64,000 bases of DNA from the NCBI RefSeq assembly GCF_029168945.1, contig NC_083601.1, positions 30,183,660 through 30,247,659 on the forward strand, read 5' to 3'. A program made the position numbers and the translations under genes. Shown one piece after another: positions 46,981 through 56,671 of this stretch. Source of the stretch: Cannabis sativa. Its lineage: Eukaryota > Streptophyta > Magnoliopsida > Rosales > Cannabaceae. Each line of letters opens with the position of its first letter. Within the stretch, counting starts at the first letter, position 1. The notes beneath the pieces were generated by a model. It saw only the letters and a program-made list of their open reading frames with translations, was not told the DNA's origin and searched no databases.

Positions 46981-48617
46981 TGTTGTTACAGATTCACTTA
47001 TTTACCCTTAAGTTGAATTAATACCACTCATAGGGTTTGACAAATATACCATTACATCAGATACAACAAATATCAAGACTAAAGAACATAAAGACAGTTG
47101 CAAAGACAGTTACAACTAAAGCAGTTATAAAAACAGTTACAAATATCACTAGGGCTCTGCCCTAGATCAGATCACAGAACAGTATATAAAAGGAGGTGCT
47201 TTTCTCAGATACAATAAGAAATAATATACAGAGCAAAATAAAGAGTCACAGCCAGAGAGATACAACAACATAGAACAACATCAGAAATAACAACAAAGTA
47301 AAAGAGAGCCTTTTGGCTGTGAGTTGTCATATCCATGTGAGCTCCTCCTAGAGTGTTCATGTAAAAGAAAAGAAAGTTTTTGTTAGTATCAAAAGAGAGA
47401 AAAACAGAGAGAAATACAAACTGTTGTAAATCAAAAAGTGTAACCTTTGTTTGATGATTAGTGGAATCAAGCTGAGGGCTTGACGGAGAAGTAGCCGGTT
47501 GTTTTGGGCGAACTCCGAGATCAAAGTTTTGGTGTCATCTTCTTAATCACTGTTTGCATTCTCTCATCTCACTCTTATTACTTTTCTGGTATTTGTATTT
47601 GTGTATGTGTTTATGTTCTTGAGTTTTCAGGTGTGTATTGTTTTGGCTGAAAGTTGAAGAATGGTTGTGTGGTTTTTTGGGTTTGTATTTTCGGGTAGAA
47701 AATATAGCAAGAAGAAATAAGAAAAACCTAGAAAACCCTATTTTTCTTTGCTGCCATTTAGAACAAGAAAAGAAAAATAAAATACCCCCTTTGAACCCTA
47801 ACCCGTGGCTGTGTAAAGAAAGAGAAGAAAAGAGAAATCTAGAAAACCCTAATTTCTTTGCTGCCATTAAAAGAGAAAAATAAAAGAGCTTGTAAGAACC
47901 CTAACCCTAGAATATTTCGGCTGTAGCAAGTTTAAAGGAAGAAAAGAAAATATAAGAACACTAGAAACCCAATTCGTGTTCTGTAGAATGAGAAGACAAG
48001 AGAACCCATTAGAACCCCATAACCCTAGCTGCCATGAGAGTGAGATGAAGAAGATGAGAGCTTAAAGAAACCCTAATATTAGGTGCGGCTGTAAATAAGA
48101 AGAAGAGAAAAGAAATATGAAACCCTAACCCTAAAATCTTGCTTTGTGTTCTGCCATAAGAGAGAGAGAGAGAAGAGTTTTTGAAAGATTTTGAATTCTT
48201 TGTGGCTGCCGAATAAGTGAAGAAGTAGATTTAGGGTTTGAGATAATATACCTTTTATATTAGATATTAGGGTTGCATTTTAGTGGGCTGATTCCTTTTC
48301 TTGGGCCGGATTGATAAGTAATAGAGAGAGAGTCACTATTGGGCCGTAGCAATTGAATATCAAAGTGTGAAAAGGTTTGATTGGAGAGAGAAACTTTATT
48401 CTTTCTTGGGTTGATTGGTGTTGACCGAACCATTGAATGGTTCCCTTGAAATTTGTATTATCTTGTTTTAATTGTAAGACTTGATTGATGAGCTTTGAAC
48501 TTTGGGCCCTGAAACATACATTTGGAATTTGTGTTAGTTTTTAAAAATATCATTTTTGCATACTATTGTATTATTTGCCTTTTTTAAGTGTGTTGGTATA
48601 ACAAATAATTTCCAACA
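46981..48617 (+). repeat. Copia left LTR
   Basis: 1637 bp, TG...CA. Contains AGTATATAAAAGG (TATA-like, about 47182) and several AACCCTAACCCT runs. A 106-codon minus-strand frame here recurs in the right LTR and is not taken as a gene. Confidence 0.93.
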
Positions 48618-48618
48618 G

Positions 48619-48631
48619 TGGTATTAGAGCC
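48619..48631 (+). other. Copia primer-binding site
   Basis: TGGTATTAGAGCC one base after the left LTR, one mismatch from the usual tRNA-Met complement. Confidence 0.88.
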
Positions 48632-48796
48632 AAATTATTTCCGCAAATAGATTCAAAATAATACAATCAAGAAGCAAATTTGAAAGACATTGAAAATCAA
48701 GAACACAAGGATGGACATGAAGAGGAGGAATTAGATATTGGAGATTTGGAGGACATTCTAAACCTTTATCTAATTTGATTTTTTAACAAATACAAT

Positions 48797-50926
48797 ATGA
48801 GTAATTTTAAAGTTGATGTTGATAAGTTTGATGGATCAGGTGACTACAGAATATGGAGGAGGAAAATAAGATCTCTACTGGCACAACAGAAGCTGTTGAG
48901 GGTCCTTGAAGAACCCATTGAATGGCCTGAAGGAACAACTAAGATACAGCAAGAAGAGTATCTTGAAACAGCTACTGGGATTATTATATTCAACCTAAGT
49001 GATGCAATCATTAGGTTGGTTGATAAGGAAGAAACTCCAGCAAAGATATGGAGGAAGTTGGAAGTGCAATTCCAACAAAAGTCACTAACAAACAAGATCT
49101 TTCTAAAAGAAAGGATCTTTGGCTACAAGATGAATAGATCTAAAAGTCTTGAAGACAACTTAGATGAATTTCTGAAGATGCATATAGAGTTGGCTAACTC
49201 GGGAGAAGGAGAAGCTTTGAGTGATGAAAACCAAGCAATCATCATTCTCAACTCATTACCGGAATCCTATAAGGATGTAAAGATAGCAATAAAGTATGGA
49301 AGAACTTCGATTACCCTAGATGAAGTCATCTCTGCACTAAAGTCTATGGACTTAGAGATGAAGAATGACAAGTTGGGGAGCTCTAATGGTGAGCTGAACT
49401 TGAGTAGAGGAAGGCCTCATGAGAAGAAGCCTTGGAACAATAGGGGAAGGAGTAATAGCAAAGATTCTTCCAAGGGTGGAAGATATGGAAATGGGAAGTC
49501 TCCATCAAGAGGACAGAAAGATCCTAAAGGCTGCTATCACTGTGGTAAACCGGGGCATATCAGAAGAGACTGTTATTTTTGGAAGAGAAGTAACAGAGGA
49601 AGAACAGATGGTAGCAATGGTGACTCAAACAAGGGAGAAAATCATTTCTCAAAGGAAAAGGGAAAGAAGCATGAAGCCAATCTAAGTGATGGCTATGAGA
49701 GTGGAGAAGTTTACATTACTGCAACTAAATTCAAAGAAGAATGGATTTTAGATTCAGGATGCACTTTTCACATGACTAATAATAGATCTTTACTTTCTGA
49801 TTTCAGGGAATCTAAAGGAGGGAAGGTCATCTTAGGCAACAACCAAACATGCCATATTGAAGGCTCAGGTAATGTGAGCTTTAAAATGTATGATGGTATT
49901 GTAAGAACTCTTACAGGTGTAAGATTTGTGCCTAACTTAGCTAGAAATTTAATTTCTATAAGTATGCTAGATGACCTCTGTGTTGTGAGTAAGATTGAGA
50001 CAGGTACAATGAAACTAAGCAAAGGTTCAATGACCATAATGAAAGGCTACAAGGAAGAAGGATTATACTACCTAAAGGGAGAACCAATTTCACATTGTCA
50101 CAACACAACAGAAACTCTTGAAGATTCTAAGGCAATCTTATGGCATAGAAGACTTGGGCACATGAGTGAGAAAGGTTTGCAAATTATGAGTGAACAAAAT
50201 CTTTTATGCAAGGATAAAGTAAGTAAAGTTGATTTTTGTGAGCATTGCACATTGGGTAAGCATCATAGGCTTAAATTTAAAATTGGGACACATAATTCTA
50301 AAGAAATTTTAGAATATATACATGTTGATGTATGGGGTCCAGAAAATACAGCTACTCATGGGGGGAGTAGTTATTTTCTATCCATTGTGGATGACTACTC
50401 TAGGAAAGTATGGGTTTTTCTTTTGAAAAATAAAAATGATGCCTTTGCAAAATTTCAAGAATGGAAAATTTCAATTGAAAATTTAACTAACAAAAGAGTT
50501 AAGACTCTTAGGACCGATAACGGTCTAGAGTTCTGCAGCGATTTGTTTAACATGTATTGCAGGAACAATGGTATTCAAAGGCATAAGACTGTAAGATTAA
50601 ACCCGCCACAAAGCGGAGTAGCTGAGAGGATGAATCGGACTATTTTAAATAAAGCCAAGTGCATGATGTTCCAAGCAGGGTTAGCTACGAGATTTTGGGG
50701 AGAAGCAGTACTCACAGCAGCTTATTTGATAAACCGAAGTCCATCAAGTGCTGTGGAGTTAAAGACCCCTGAAGAGAGATGGTCCGGCAAACCACCAGAT
50801 TTATCCCACTTAAAAGTTTTTGGGTGTGCAGCATATGCACACCAAGGAGATGGAAAGTTAGAGCCTAGAGTTCTAATGTATTTTTGGGATATTCAGAAGG
50901 AACAAAAGGGTATAGACTTTGGGTAA
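48797..50926 (+). CDS. Copia gag-protease-integrase polyprotein
   Basis: 709 codons. Order: gag/UBN2-like capsid region (residues 1-230), zinc knuckle CYHCGKPGHIRRDC (about 246-259), aspartic protease active site WILDSGCTFHMT (about 316-327), GAG-pre-integrase LWHRRLGHMSEKGLQIM with the zinc-binding HHCC region (about 447-490), and the integrase core with HVDVWGP (first Asp), RTDNGLEF (second Asp) and GVAERMNRTI (catalytic Glu). The capsid packages element RNA; protease and integrase mature and insert the cDNA. The frame ends in a wrong-phase tail because of a frameshift near 50875: the next frame continues with GYSEGTKGYRLW, which normally follows the integrase C-terminus. Confidence 0.93.
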   Translation: MSNFKVDVDKFDGSGDYRIWRRKIRSLLAQQKLLRVLEEPIEWPEGTTKIQQEEYLETATGIIIFNLSDAIIRLVDKEETPAKIWRKLEVQFQQKSLTNKIFLKERIFGYKMNRSKSLEDNLDEFLKMHIELANSGEGEALSDENQAIIILNSLPESYKDVKIAIKYGRTSITLDEVISALKSMDLEMKNDKLGSSNGELNLSRGRPHEKKPWNNRGRSNSKDSSKGGRYGNGKSPSRGQKDPKGCYHCGKPGHIRRDCYFWKRSNRGRTDGSNGDSNKGENHFSKEKGKKHEANLSDGYESGEVYITATKFKEEWILDSGCTFHMTNNRSLLSDFRESKGGKVILGNNQTCHIEGSGNVSFKMYDGIVRTLTGVRFVPNLARNLISISMLDDLCVVSKIETGTMKLSKGSMTIMKGYKEEGLYYLKGEPISHCHNTTETLEDSKAILWHRRLGHMSEKGLQIMSEQNLLCKDKVSKVDFCEHCTLGKHHRLKFKIGTHNSKEILEYIHVDVWGPENTATHGGSSYFLSIVDDYSRKVWVFLLKNKNDAFAKFQEWKISIENLTNKRVKTLRTDNGLEFCSDLFNMYCRNNGIQRHKTVRLNPPQSGVAERMNRTILNKAKCMMFQAGLATRFWGEAVLTAAYLINRSPSSAVELKTPEERWSGKPPDLSHLKVFGCAAYAHQGDGKLEPRVLMYFWDIQKEQKGIDFG

Positions 50927-51987
50927 GAGAAAAAGATTTTAAAACTATTAATAGTAGAGATGCAATATTTGATGAAAATATTTTTCCATGCATTGCTACT
51001 AACCCAAATGTTTTAGGTTCTTGCCCTAGTACTAACCATGCAGGTAACTCAATCAACGTTGATCTAAGACCTACTACTCCAAGTGATGAACAAGGAGAAA
51101 ACACTGTTCAGGTGGAACAGGGAGAAGACACTGTTCAGGTGGAACAGGGAGAAAACACTGTTCAGGTGGAACAGGGAGAGAACACTGTTCAGGTGGAACA
51201 GGGAGAGAATACTGTTCAAGTGGAACAGGGAGAAATCATTGTTCAGTTAGAACAAGGAAACCTAAGGGAAAGTCAAGCAGAGGAGTTGGAAGACTACCAG
51301 TTGACTAGAGACAAAGTTAAAAGAGCACCTAGACAGAATCCTAAGTATAGCTTCAACATTTGGAATGAAGACATTGCCTATGCACTGTTAAGTGCTTTGC
51401 AAGGACAGAAGAACAAACCAGAAAGTTGTGGAGAAGCTATGAAGAGCAAAAATGCCAAGAAGTGGAACTGTGCTATGGATGAAGAGACAGACTCATTGAG
51501 TAAAGAGAAGACTTGGGTTTGTGTTCCAAAACCCAAGGGAAGGAGTGTTGTGAAACATATGTGGCCTTTTAGACATAAAGAAAAATGCAATAAGATAAAT
51601 AAAGAGTTGGAAGATATGAGTAAGATCCTCAACTCTAATGGGATTGATTCAAAGATGTATTTCATGTTGAGTACCATACCAGATACAACATATACTATAG
51701 TTGCTGTTAGCAAGTATATGGTATTGACTGGGAAGATACATTGGTTGATTATCATATGGATTTTAAGTTACTTAAAGAAGACCACATGTGTTATACTTGC
51801 GTTTAGAAAGTCACAAAACCAAATGGAAGGATTTTATGACTTGATCTATGCAAGAGAGAAGAATAAGGTGACACAAGGAGGTGTCACAAACATGAAGACC
51901 AAGGTGTTTATCCTAGCTAAGTTCAAACTGAACTTGCTAGGGATAAACAAATGGTACAGACCTTTGGGGTCATTCAAGCCCTCATAG
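50884..51987 (+). pseudogene. Copia integrase tail with remnant RT/RNase H
   Basis: 367 codons in the frame following the shift. GYSEGTKGYRLW is the usual post-integrase motif. A 9-residue repeat (51088-51249) and a basic linker follow, then the start of the reverse transcriptase (WNCAMDEETDSLSKEKTWVCVPKPKG). The reading then jumps to LEDMSKILNSNGIDSKMYF-like and AVSKYM-like sequence near the RNase H region. The catalytic YVDD block and most of the RT are absent, as expected for a large internal deletion. Confidence 0.85.
51088..51249 (+). repeat. 27-bp coding minisatellite, six copies
   Basis: Six tandem copies of a 27-bp unit encoding EQGENTVQV and variants (EDTVQV, EIIVQL). Period and reading frame are preserved. 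Confidence 0.93.
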
Positions 51988-52032
51988 CATCATCAACTAT
52001 CCTTGGGTAAATAAGAGAATCTGGGTGGAATT

Positions 52033-53665
52033 TGTTGTTACAGATTCACTTATTTACCCTTAAGTTGAATTAATACCACTCACAGGGTTTGACAAATATA
52101 CCCTTACATCAGATACAACAAATATCAAGACTAAAGAACATAAAGACAGTTGCAAAGACAGTTACAACTAAAGCAGTTATAAAAACAGTTACAAATATCA
52201 CTAGGGCTCTGCCCTAGATCAGATCACAGAACAATATATAAAAGGAGGTGCTTTTCTCAGATACAATAAGAAATAATATACAGAGCAAAATAAAGAGTCA
52301 CAGCCAGAGAGATACAACAATAGAGAGCAACATCAGAAATAACAACAAAGTAAAAGAGAGCCTTTTGGCTTTGAGTTGTCATATCCATGTGAGCTCCTCC
52401 TAGAGTGTTCATGTAAAAGAAAAGAGAGTTTTTGTTAGTATCAAAAGAGAGAAAAATAGAGAGAAATACAAACTGTTGTAAATCAAAAAGTGTAACCTTT
52501 GTTTGATGATTAGTGGAATCAAGCTGAGGGCTTGACGGAGAAGTAGCCGGTTGTTTTGGGCGAACTCCGAGATCAAAGTTTTGGTGTCATCTTCTTAATC
52601 ACTGTTTGCATTCTCTCATCTCACTCTTATTACTTTTCTGGTATTTGTATTTGTGTATGTGTTTATGTTCTTGAGTTTTCGGGTGTGTATTGTTTTGGCC
52701 GAAAGTTGAAGAATGGTTGTGTGGTTTTTTGGGTTTGTATTTTCGGGTAGAAAATATAGCAAGAAGAAATAAGAAAAACCTAGAAAACCCTATTTTTCTT
52801 TGCTGCCATTTAGAACAAGAAAAGAAAAATAAAATACCCCCTTTGAACCCTAACCCGTGGCTGTGTAAAGAAAGAGAAGAAAAGAGAAATCTAGAAAACC
52901 CTAATTTCTTTGCTGCCATTAAAAGAGAAAAATAAAAGAGCTTGTAAGAACCCTAACCCTAGAATATTTCGGCTGTAGCAAGTTTAAAGGAAGAAAAGAA
53001 AATATAAGAACACTAGAAACCCAATTCGTGTTCTGTAGAATGAGAAGACAAGAGAACCCATTAGAACCCCATAACCCTAGCTGCCATGAGAGTGATATGA
53101 AGAAGATGAGAGCTTAAAGAAACCCTAATATTAGGTGCGGCTGTAAAGAAGAAGAAGAGAAAAGAAATATGAAACCCTAACCCTAAAATCTTGCTTTGTG
53201 TTCTGCCATAAGAGAGAGAGAAGAGTTTTTGAAAGATTTTGAATTCTTTGTGGCTGCCGAATAAGTGAAGAAGTAGATTTAGGGTTTGAGATAATATACC
53301 TTTTATATTAGATATTAGGGTTGCATTTTAGTGGGCTGATTCCTTTTCTTGGGCCGGATTGATAAGTAATAGAGAGAGAGTCACTATTGGGCCGTAGCAA
53401 TTGAATATCAAAGTGTGAAAAGGTTTGATTGGAGAGAGAAACTTTATTCTTTCTTGGGTTGATTGGTGTTGACCGAACCATTGAATGGTTCCCTTGAAAT
53501 TTGTATTATCTTGTTTTAATTGTAAGACTTGATTGATGAGCTTTGAACTTTGGGCCCTGAAACATACATTTGGAATTTGTGTTAGTTTTTAAAAATATCA
53601 CTTTTGCATACTATTGTATTATTTGCCTTTTTTAAGTGTGTTGGTATAACAAATAATTTCCAACA
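52033..53665 (+). repeat. Copia right LTR
   Basis: 1633 bp, preceded by a purine-rich AGAGAATCTGGGTGGAA tract. About 1% different from the left LTR. Confidence 0.93.
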
Positions 53666-54266
53666 CGGGTGTTAGCTCAAAAAGCACGTTCTGAGAGAAT
53701 TACTGCAGCTGCTATTATTCCAATAATGCAGACAAGAGCGGAAAGGGAAGAGCGGTTGCAGAGGGAGAGAATTCGCGAAGAGCGGCACAGAGAAAGGGAA
53801 AGAGAGAGAAGATTGGAAGCCGAAGATACAACAGTTGGAAAGAAGAGTAAAATCTCTAGAGATAGAGATCGTGATATCAGTGAGAAGGTTGCTCTTGGCA
53901 TGGCTTCTACTAAGGGAACTGGAAGGGGAGAGGCTATTCAACCAAGAAAAAGGAATGGAATCTGGTTTTGGTACTGATGACTAGTACAATGTGTATGACA
54001 AGGGATTGTTTACTGCCCAGCCTACACTTTCAACCCTCTACAGACCTAAGAAAGATATTGATGCTGACATGTGTGGAGGTGGTGATGAGGAGGCTGATCC
54101 ATTTGGATTAGACCAGTTCTTGACAGAGGTGAAGAAGGGAAAGAAAGCCATGGACATGGTTGGTTCTGGAGGGACAATGAAAGCAACTGCAGGCTCTGCA
54201 ATGCAAGATGGCTACAAGGGAGGAGGTTCAGGTAGAAGTCGCATTGAGTTTGAGGGGGTTTGTTGA
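53666..54266 (+). pseudogene. SKIP: SNW/SKIP protein gene, 3' part
   Basis: Continues the SKIP reading after the copia element: LAQKARSER, AEREERLQRERIREER with a long charged RERERERR helix, KSKISRDRDRDISEKVALGMAS, then a disrupted stretch where GGEVMYDQRLFN is expected (deletion and frameshift near 53930), a TAG at 53984 where DDQYNVYDKG is expected, and YDKGLFTAQPTLSTLYRPKKD, DPFGLDQFL and GSGRSRIEFE near the end. Compared with other plant SKIP proteins about 50 residues before DPFGLDQF are also missing. These lesions, added to the TAG at 46829, mean the copy would be dead even without the retrotransposon. Confidence 0.9.
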
Positions 54267-54665
54267 GGTTAAGGAGCCACTTCACCTCTGCTTCAGACAT
54301 ATTATGTGGGACTCAAATTAAAGCACTTCTCAAATATTATGTCTTGGTGTGGTGTCTAACAATCAATATTAATTGACTCACTAATCTTTACCAGACATTT
54401 GTTGTCACACTTGCATCTCTTATTTTTGAATCTTATACCATTTTGGGAGGAAAAAGAACTATGTTGTTAGACCAATCTAGGATGTTGAATATCTTTTTGT
54501 AGTAAGATAAACATTAAAATATTATAGAATAATATATTGCTCAATTTATATTGTGAGCTTCTATATACTTTTTTTAAAAAAAATATATATTCTTAATATT
54601 TTTTATTAAACTCCATTCCCGAGGTAATGCATTTTTCGGGCAAACTAAGAAAATTAGGTAACTTA
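54267..54665. other. AT-rich 3' flank
   Basis: No feature recognised. Confidence 0.4.
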
Positions 54666-55051
54666 GGCGATTTCCAATGGGACACTAAAACATCAAATAT
54701 AGTGTAGTTTCACACCATATTTACTCCAATGGGACACTAAATCTATCCTTATAAATGGTATTGTCTACAGTGTCCCACCAAATTTAGTGGGACACTGTAG
54801 ACCACACTATTTTTTTTAAAAAAAAGTTTTTAATAATTAAATAATACTTTAAAGAAGAAAAAGTAAATAATTATATATATTTAGTATTAAAATATTCTTA
54901 ATATATTAATAAAATAATAAAATAATAAAGAATATAAAATTTGGTGTAATTTTTAATGTTGTGGTTGGAATTAAAAAAAAAAATTAGTGATAAAATAGTA
55001 GTTTTTTGGTATTGATTTAACACTAAATTTGAGTTTCCCATTGGAGATGCC
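54666..55051. mobile_element. MITE with GGC(A/G)..TTCCAATGGG ends
   Basis: Left GGCGATTTCCAATGGGACAC, right CCCATTGGAGATGCC. Flanks CTTA on both sides (54662-54665 and 55052-55055) give a 4-bp candidate duplication. About 386 bp, AT-rich, non-coding. Confidence 0.7.
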
Positions 55052-55205
55052 CTTAAAATCCCTGATCAGTAATTTAATATCACATTTCATTTATCTCGGA
55101 CTGAGATAGTATATACCTCGGCAGCACGTAATGAGTATCAGATCAAACAAAACCAAGATAATGCATACCTCAATAATGCACCAGTCAAACCGAGATATTA
55201 CATAT

Positions 55206-56107
55206 GGGAAATTTGATTTTCTATACTTAGAAAATCAAAAAATTTGATTCCTAAACCAATAATTTAAACCCTAAAAAAACTATACCTTTTTTTTTCAAAA
55301 CCCCAAAAATACCCCCAAACTCTCACAGCATCTCTCTTTCTCTCTCTATCTCGGCCGGTCCCAAGAATCCCACACCCCAGGTCCGATGGTCGGACCATGG
55401 GGTCCGATGGGGTCCGACCAAATCGGACCCATCGGACCCCAAGGTCCGACCATCGGACCTCTCTCTTCCCCTCTCTCTCTCAAATCGCAGGAAAAAAAAA
55501 ATTAAAAGACGGTCGGACCTTGGGGTCCGATGGGTCCGATTGGTCGGACCCATCAGACCCCAAGGTCCGACCATCGGACCTCTTTCTTCCTCTCTCTCAA
55601 ATCGCAGAAAAAAAAAAAAAAATTAAAAGACGGTCGGACCTTGGGGTCCGATGGGTCCGATTGGTCGGACCCATCGGACCCCAAGGTCCGACCATCGGAC
55701 CTCTGTCTTCCTCCCTCTCTCAAATCGCAGGAAAAAAAAAAAAAAGTTTCAGAGACGGTCGGACGGGTTGGGGTCGGACTGGGGTTGCTCTTTCGGGTTG
55801 GGGTTGGGGTCGGAGGGGTTGGGGTTCGGGTGGTGATCGGCGTTGGGGTCGGAGGGGTTGGGGTTCGGGTGGTGATCGGCGTTGGGGTCGGAGGGGTTGG
55901 GGTTCGGGTGGTGATCGGCGTTGGGGTCGGAGGGGTTGGGGTTCGGGTGTGAGATAGAGGGAGAGAGAGATGATGCAGAGAGAGAGAATATTGTGAGGGG
56001 GGTATTTTTGGGGTTTTGAAAAAAAAGGAATAATTTTTTTAGGTTTTAAATTTTTGGTTTAGGGAAAAAAAATTTTAATTTTCTAAGTATAGAAAATCAA
56101 ATTTCCC
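55206..56107. mobile_element. Foldback element with GGTCCGACC and TTGGGG arrays
   Basis: 902 bp flanked by a perfect 8-bp duplication TTACATAT (55198-55205, 56108-56115). The ends GGGAAATTTGATTTTCTATA are inverted and pairing extends imperfectly ~130 bp (CAAAACCCCAAAAATACCCC against GGGGTATTTTTGGGGTTTTG). Inside are three ~117-bp repeats (55380-55740) rich in GGTCCGACCATCGGACC palindromes, then about four 39-bp repeats (55814-55950). Same end family as 44666-45584 with an unrelated core. Open frames up to 186 codons here are translations of the repeats and not genes. Confidence 0.85.
55814..55950 (+). repeat. 39-bp GC-rich tandem repeat
   Basis: Unit begins GGGGTTGGGGTTCGGGTGGT and continues GATCGGCGTTGGGGTCGGA; three full copies and a partial one, almost identical. 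G-runs at close spacing make quadruplex formation possible. Confidence 0.9.
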
Positions 56108-56671
56108 TTACATATTTGGGTAAAACCGAGTTAAGCCCAAAGGAAAGTCAACGAAAAGAGTTAACCAAAAGAGAATATTTGTAAAACCCAAAACAAGATA
56201 ATTAAAATTAAGTTTATTTAATCATCAAATATAAGTAAAGATGTGTCGAAAAAGGATAATAAATGACTGAAAAACACAGAAAAAATTCCAAAAAAAAGAT
56301 CCCACTGAAATAATAAAAAGAAAGAACCCCAACAAATAATAAAAAATATTTAATGAGGGTCTTTCGATTAAAAACAAATTTATTTTTTGTCAAAAACAAT
56401 TATTATGATAACCATAAAATCTTATTAACTGATATCACTTCAAATTTTATAATTTACCAAAATTTGACTCAATTCTTTTTCACAATTCTAATACAACTTT
56501 TTTTCTCATAGCATAGCTGTAATTATTTTCCCTGCCCCAAACTATTTAAGAGCCGGCAATAATTATAAAACTAACATAGTGTCCCTGTAATTGAAAAGGT
56601 CCCAATTGAAACTCGAAACATAACGCCCTGAATATTAACAAACCAACGAAACTTTCAAAAGACAGTATACT

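Larger units (their letters stand above)
46981..53665 (+). mobile_element. Ty1/copia LTR retrotransposon with RT deletion
   Basis: LTRs at 46981-48617 and 52033-53665 (TGTTGTTACAG...TTCCAACA) differ at roughly 15 positions by eye, about 1%, so insertion is recent. Primer site TGGTATTAGAGCC follows the left LTR. The 3.4-kb interior codes for gag, protease and integrase in copia order, but most of the reverse transcriptase and RNase H is deleted, so the element is non-autonomous. The gag N-terminus (DVDKFDGSGDYRIWRRKI) resembles the Tork/Tnt1 group; lineage is inference. Confidence 0.95.

Noticed and set aside
47547..52935. 106-codon minus and 81-codon plus frames in the copia LTRs
   Set aside because: Present in both LTRs, low complexity, no homology recognised.
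55397..55957. 186-codon and 140-codon glycine/arginine-rich frames
   Set aside because: Direct translations of tandem GGTCCGACC and GGGGTT repeats inside a foldback element.
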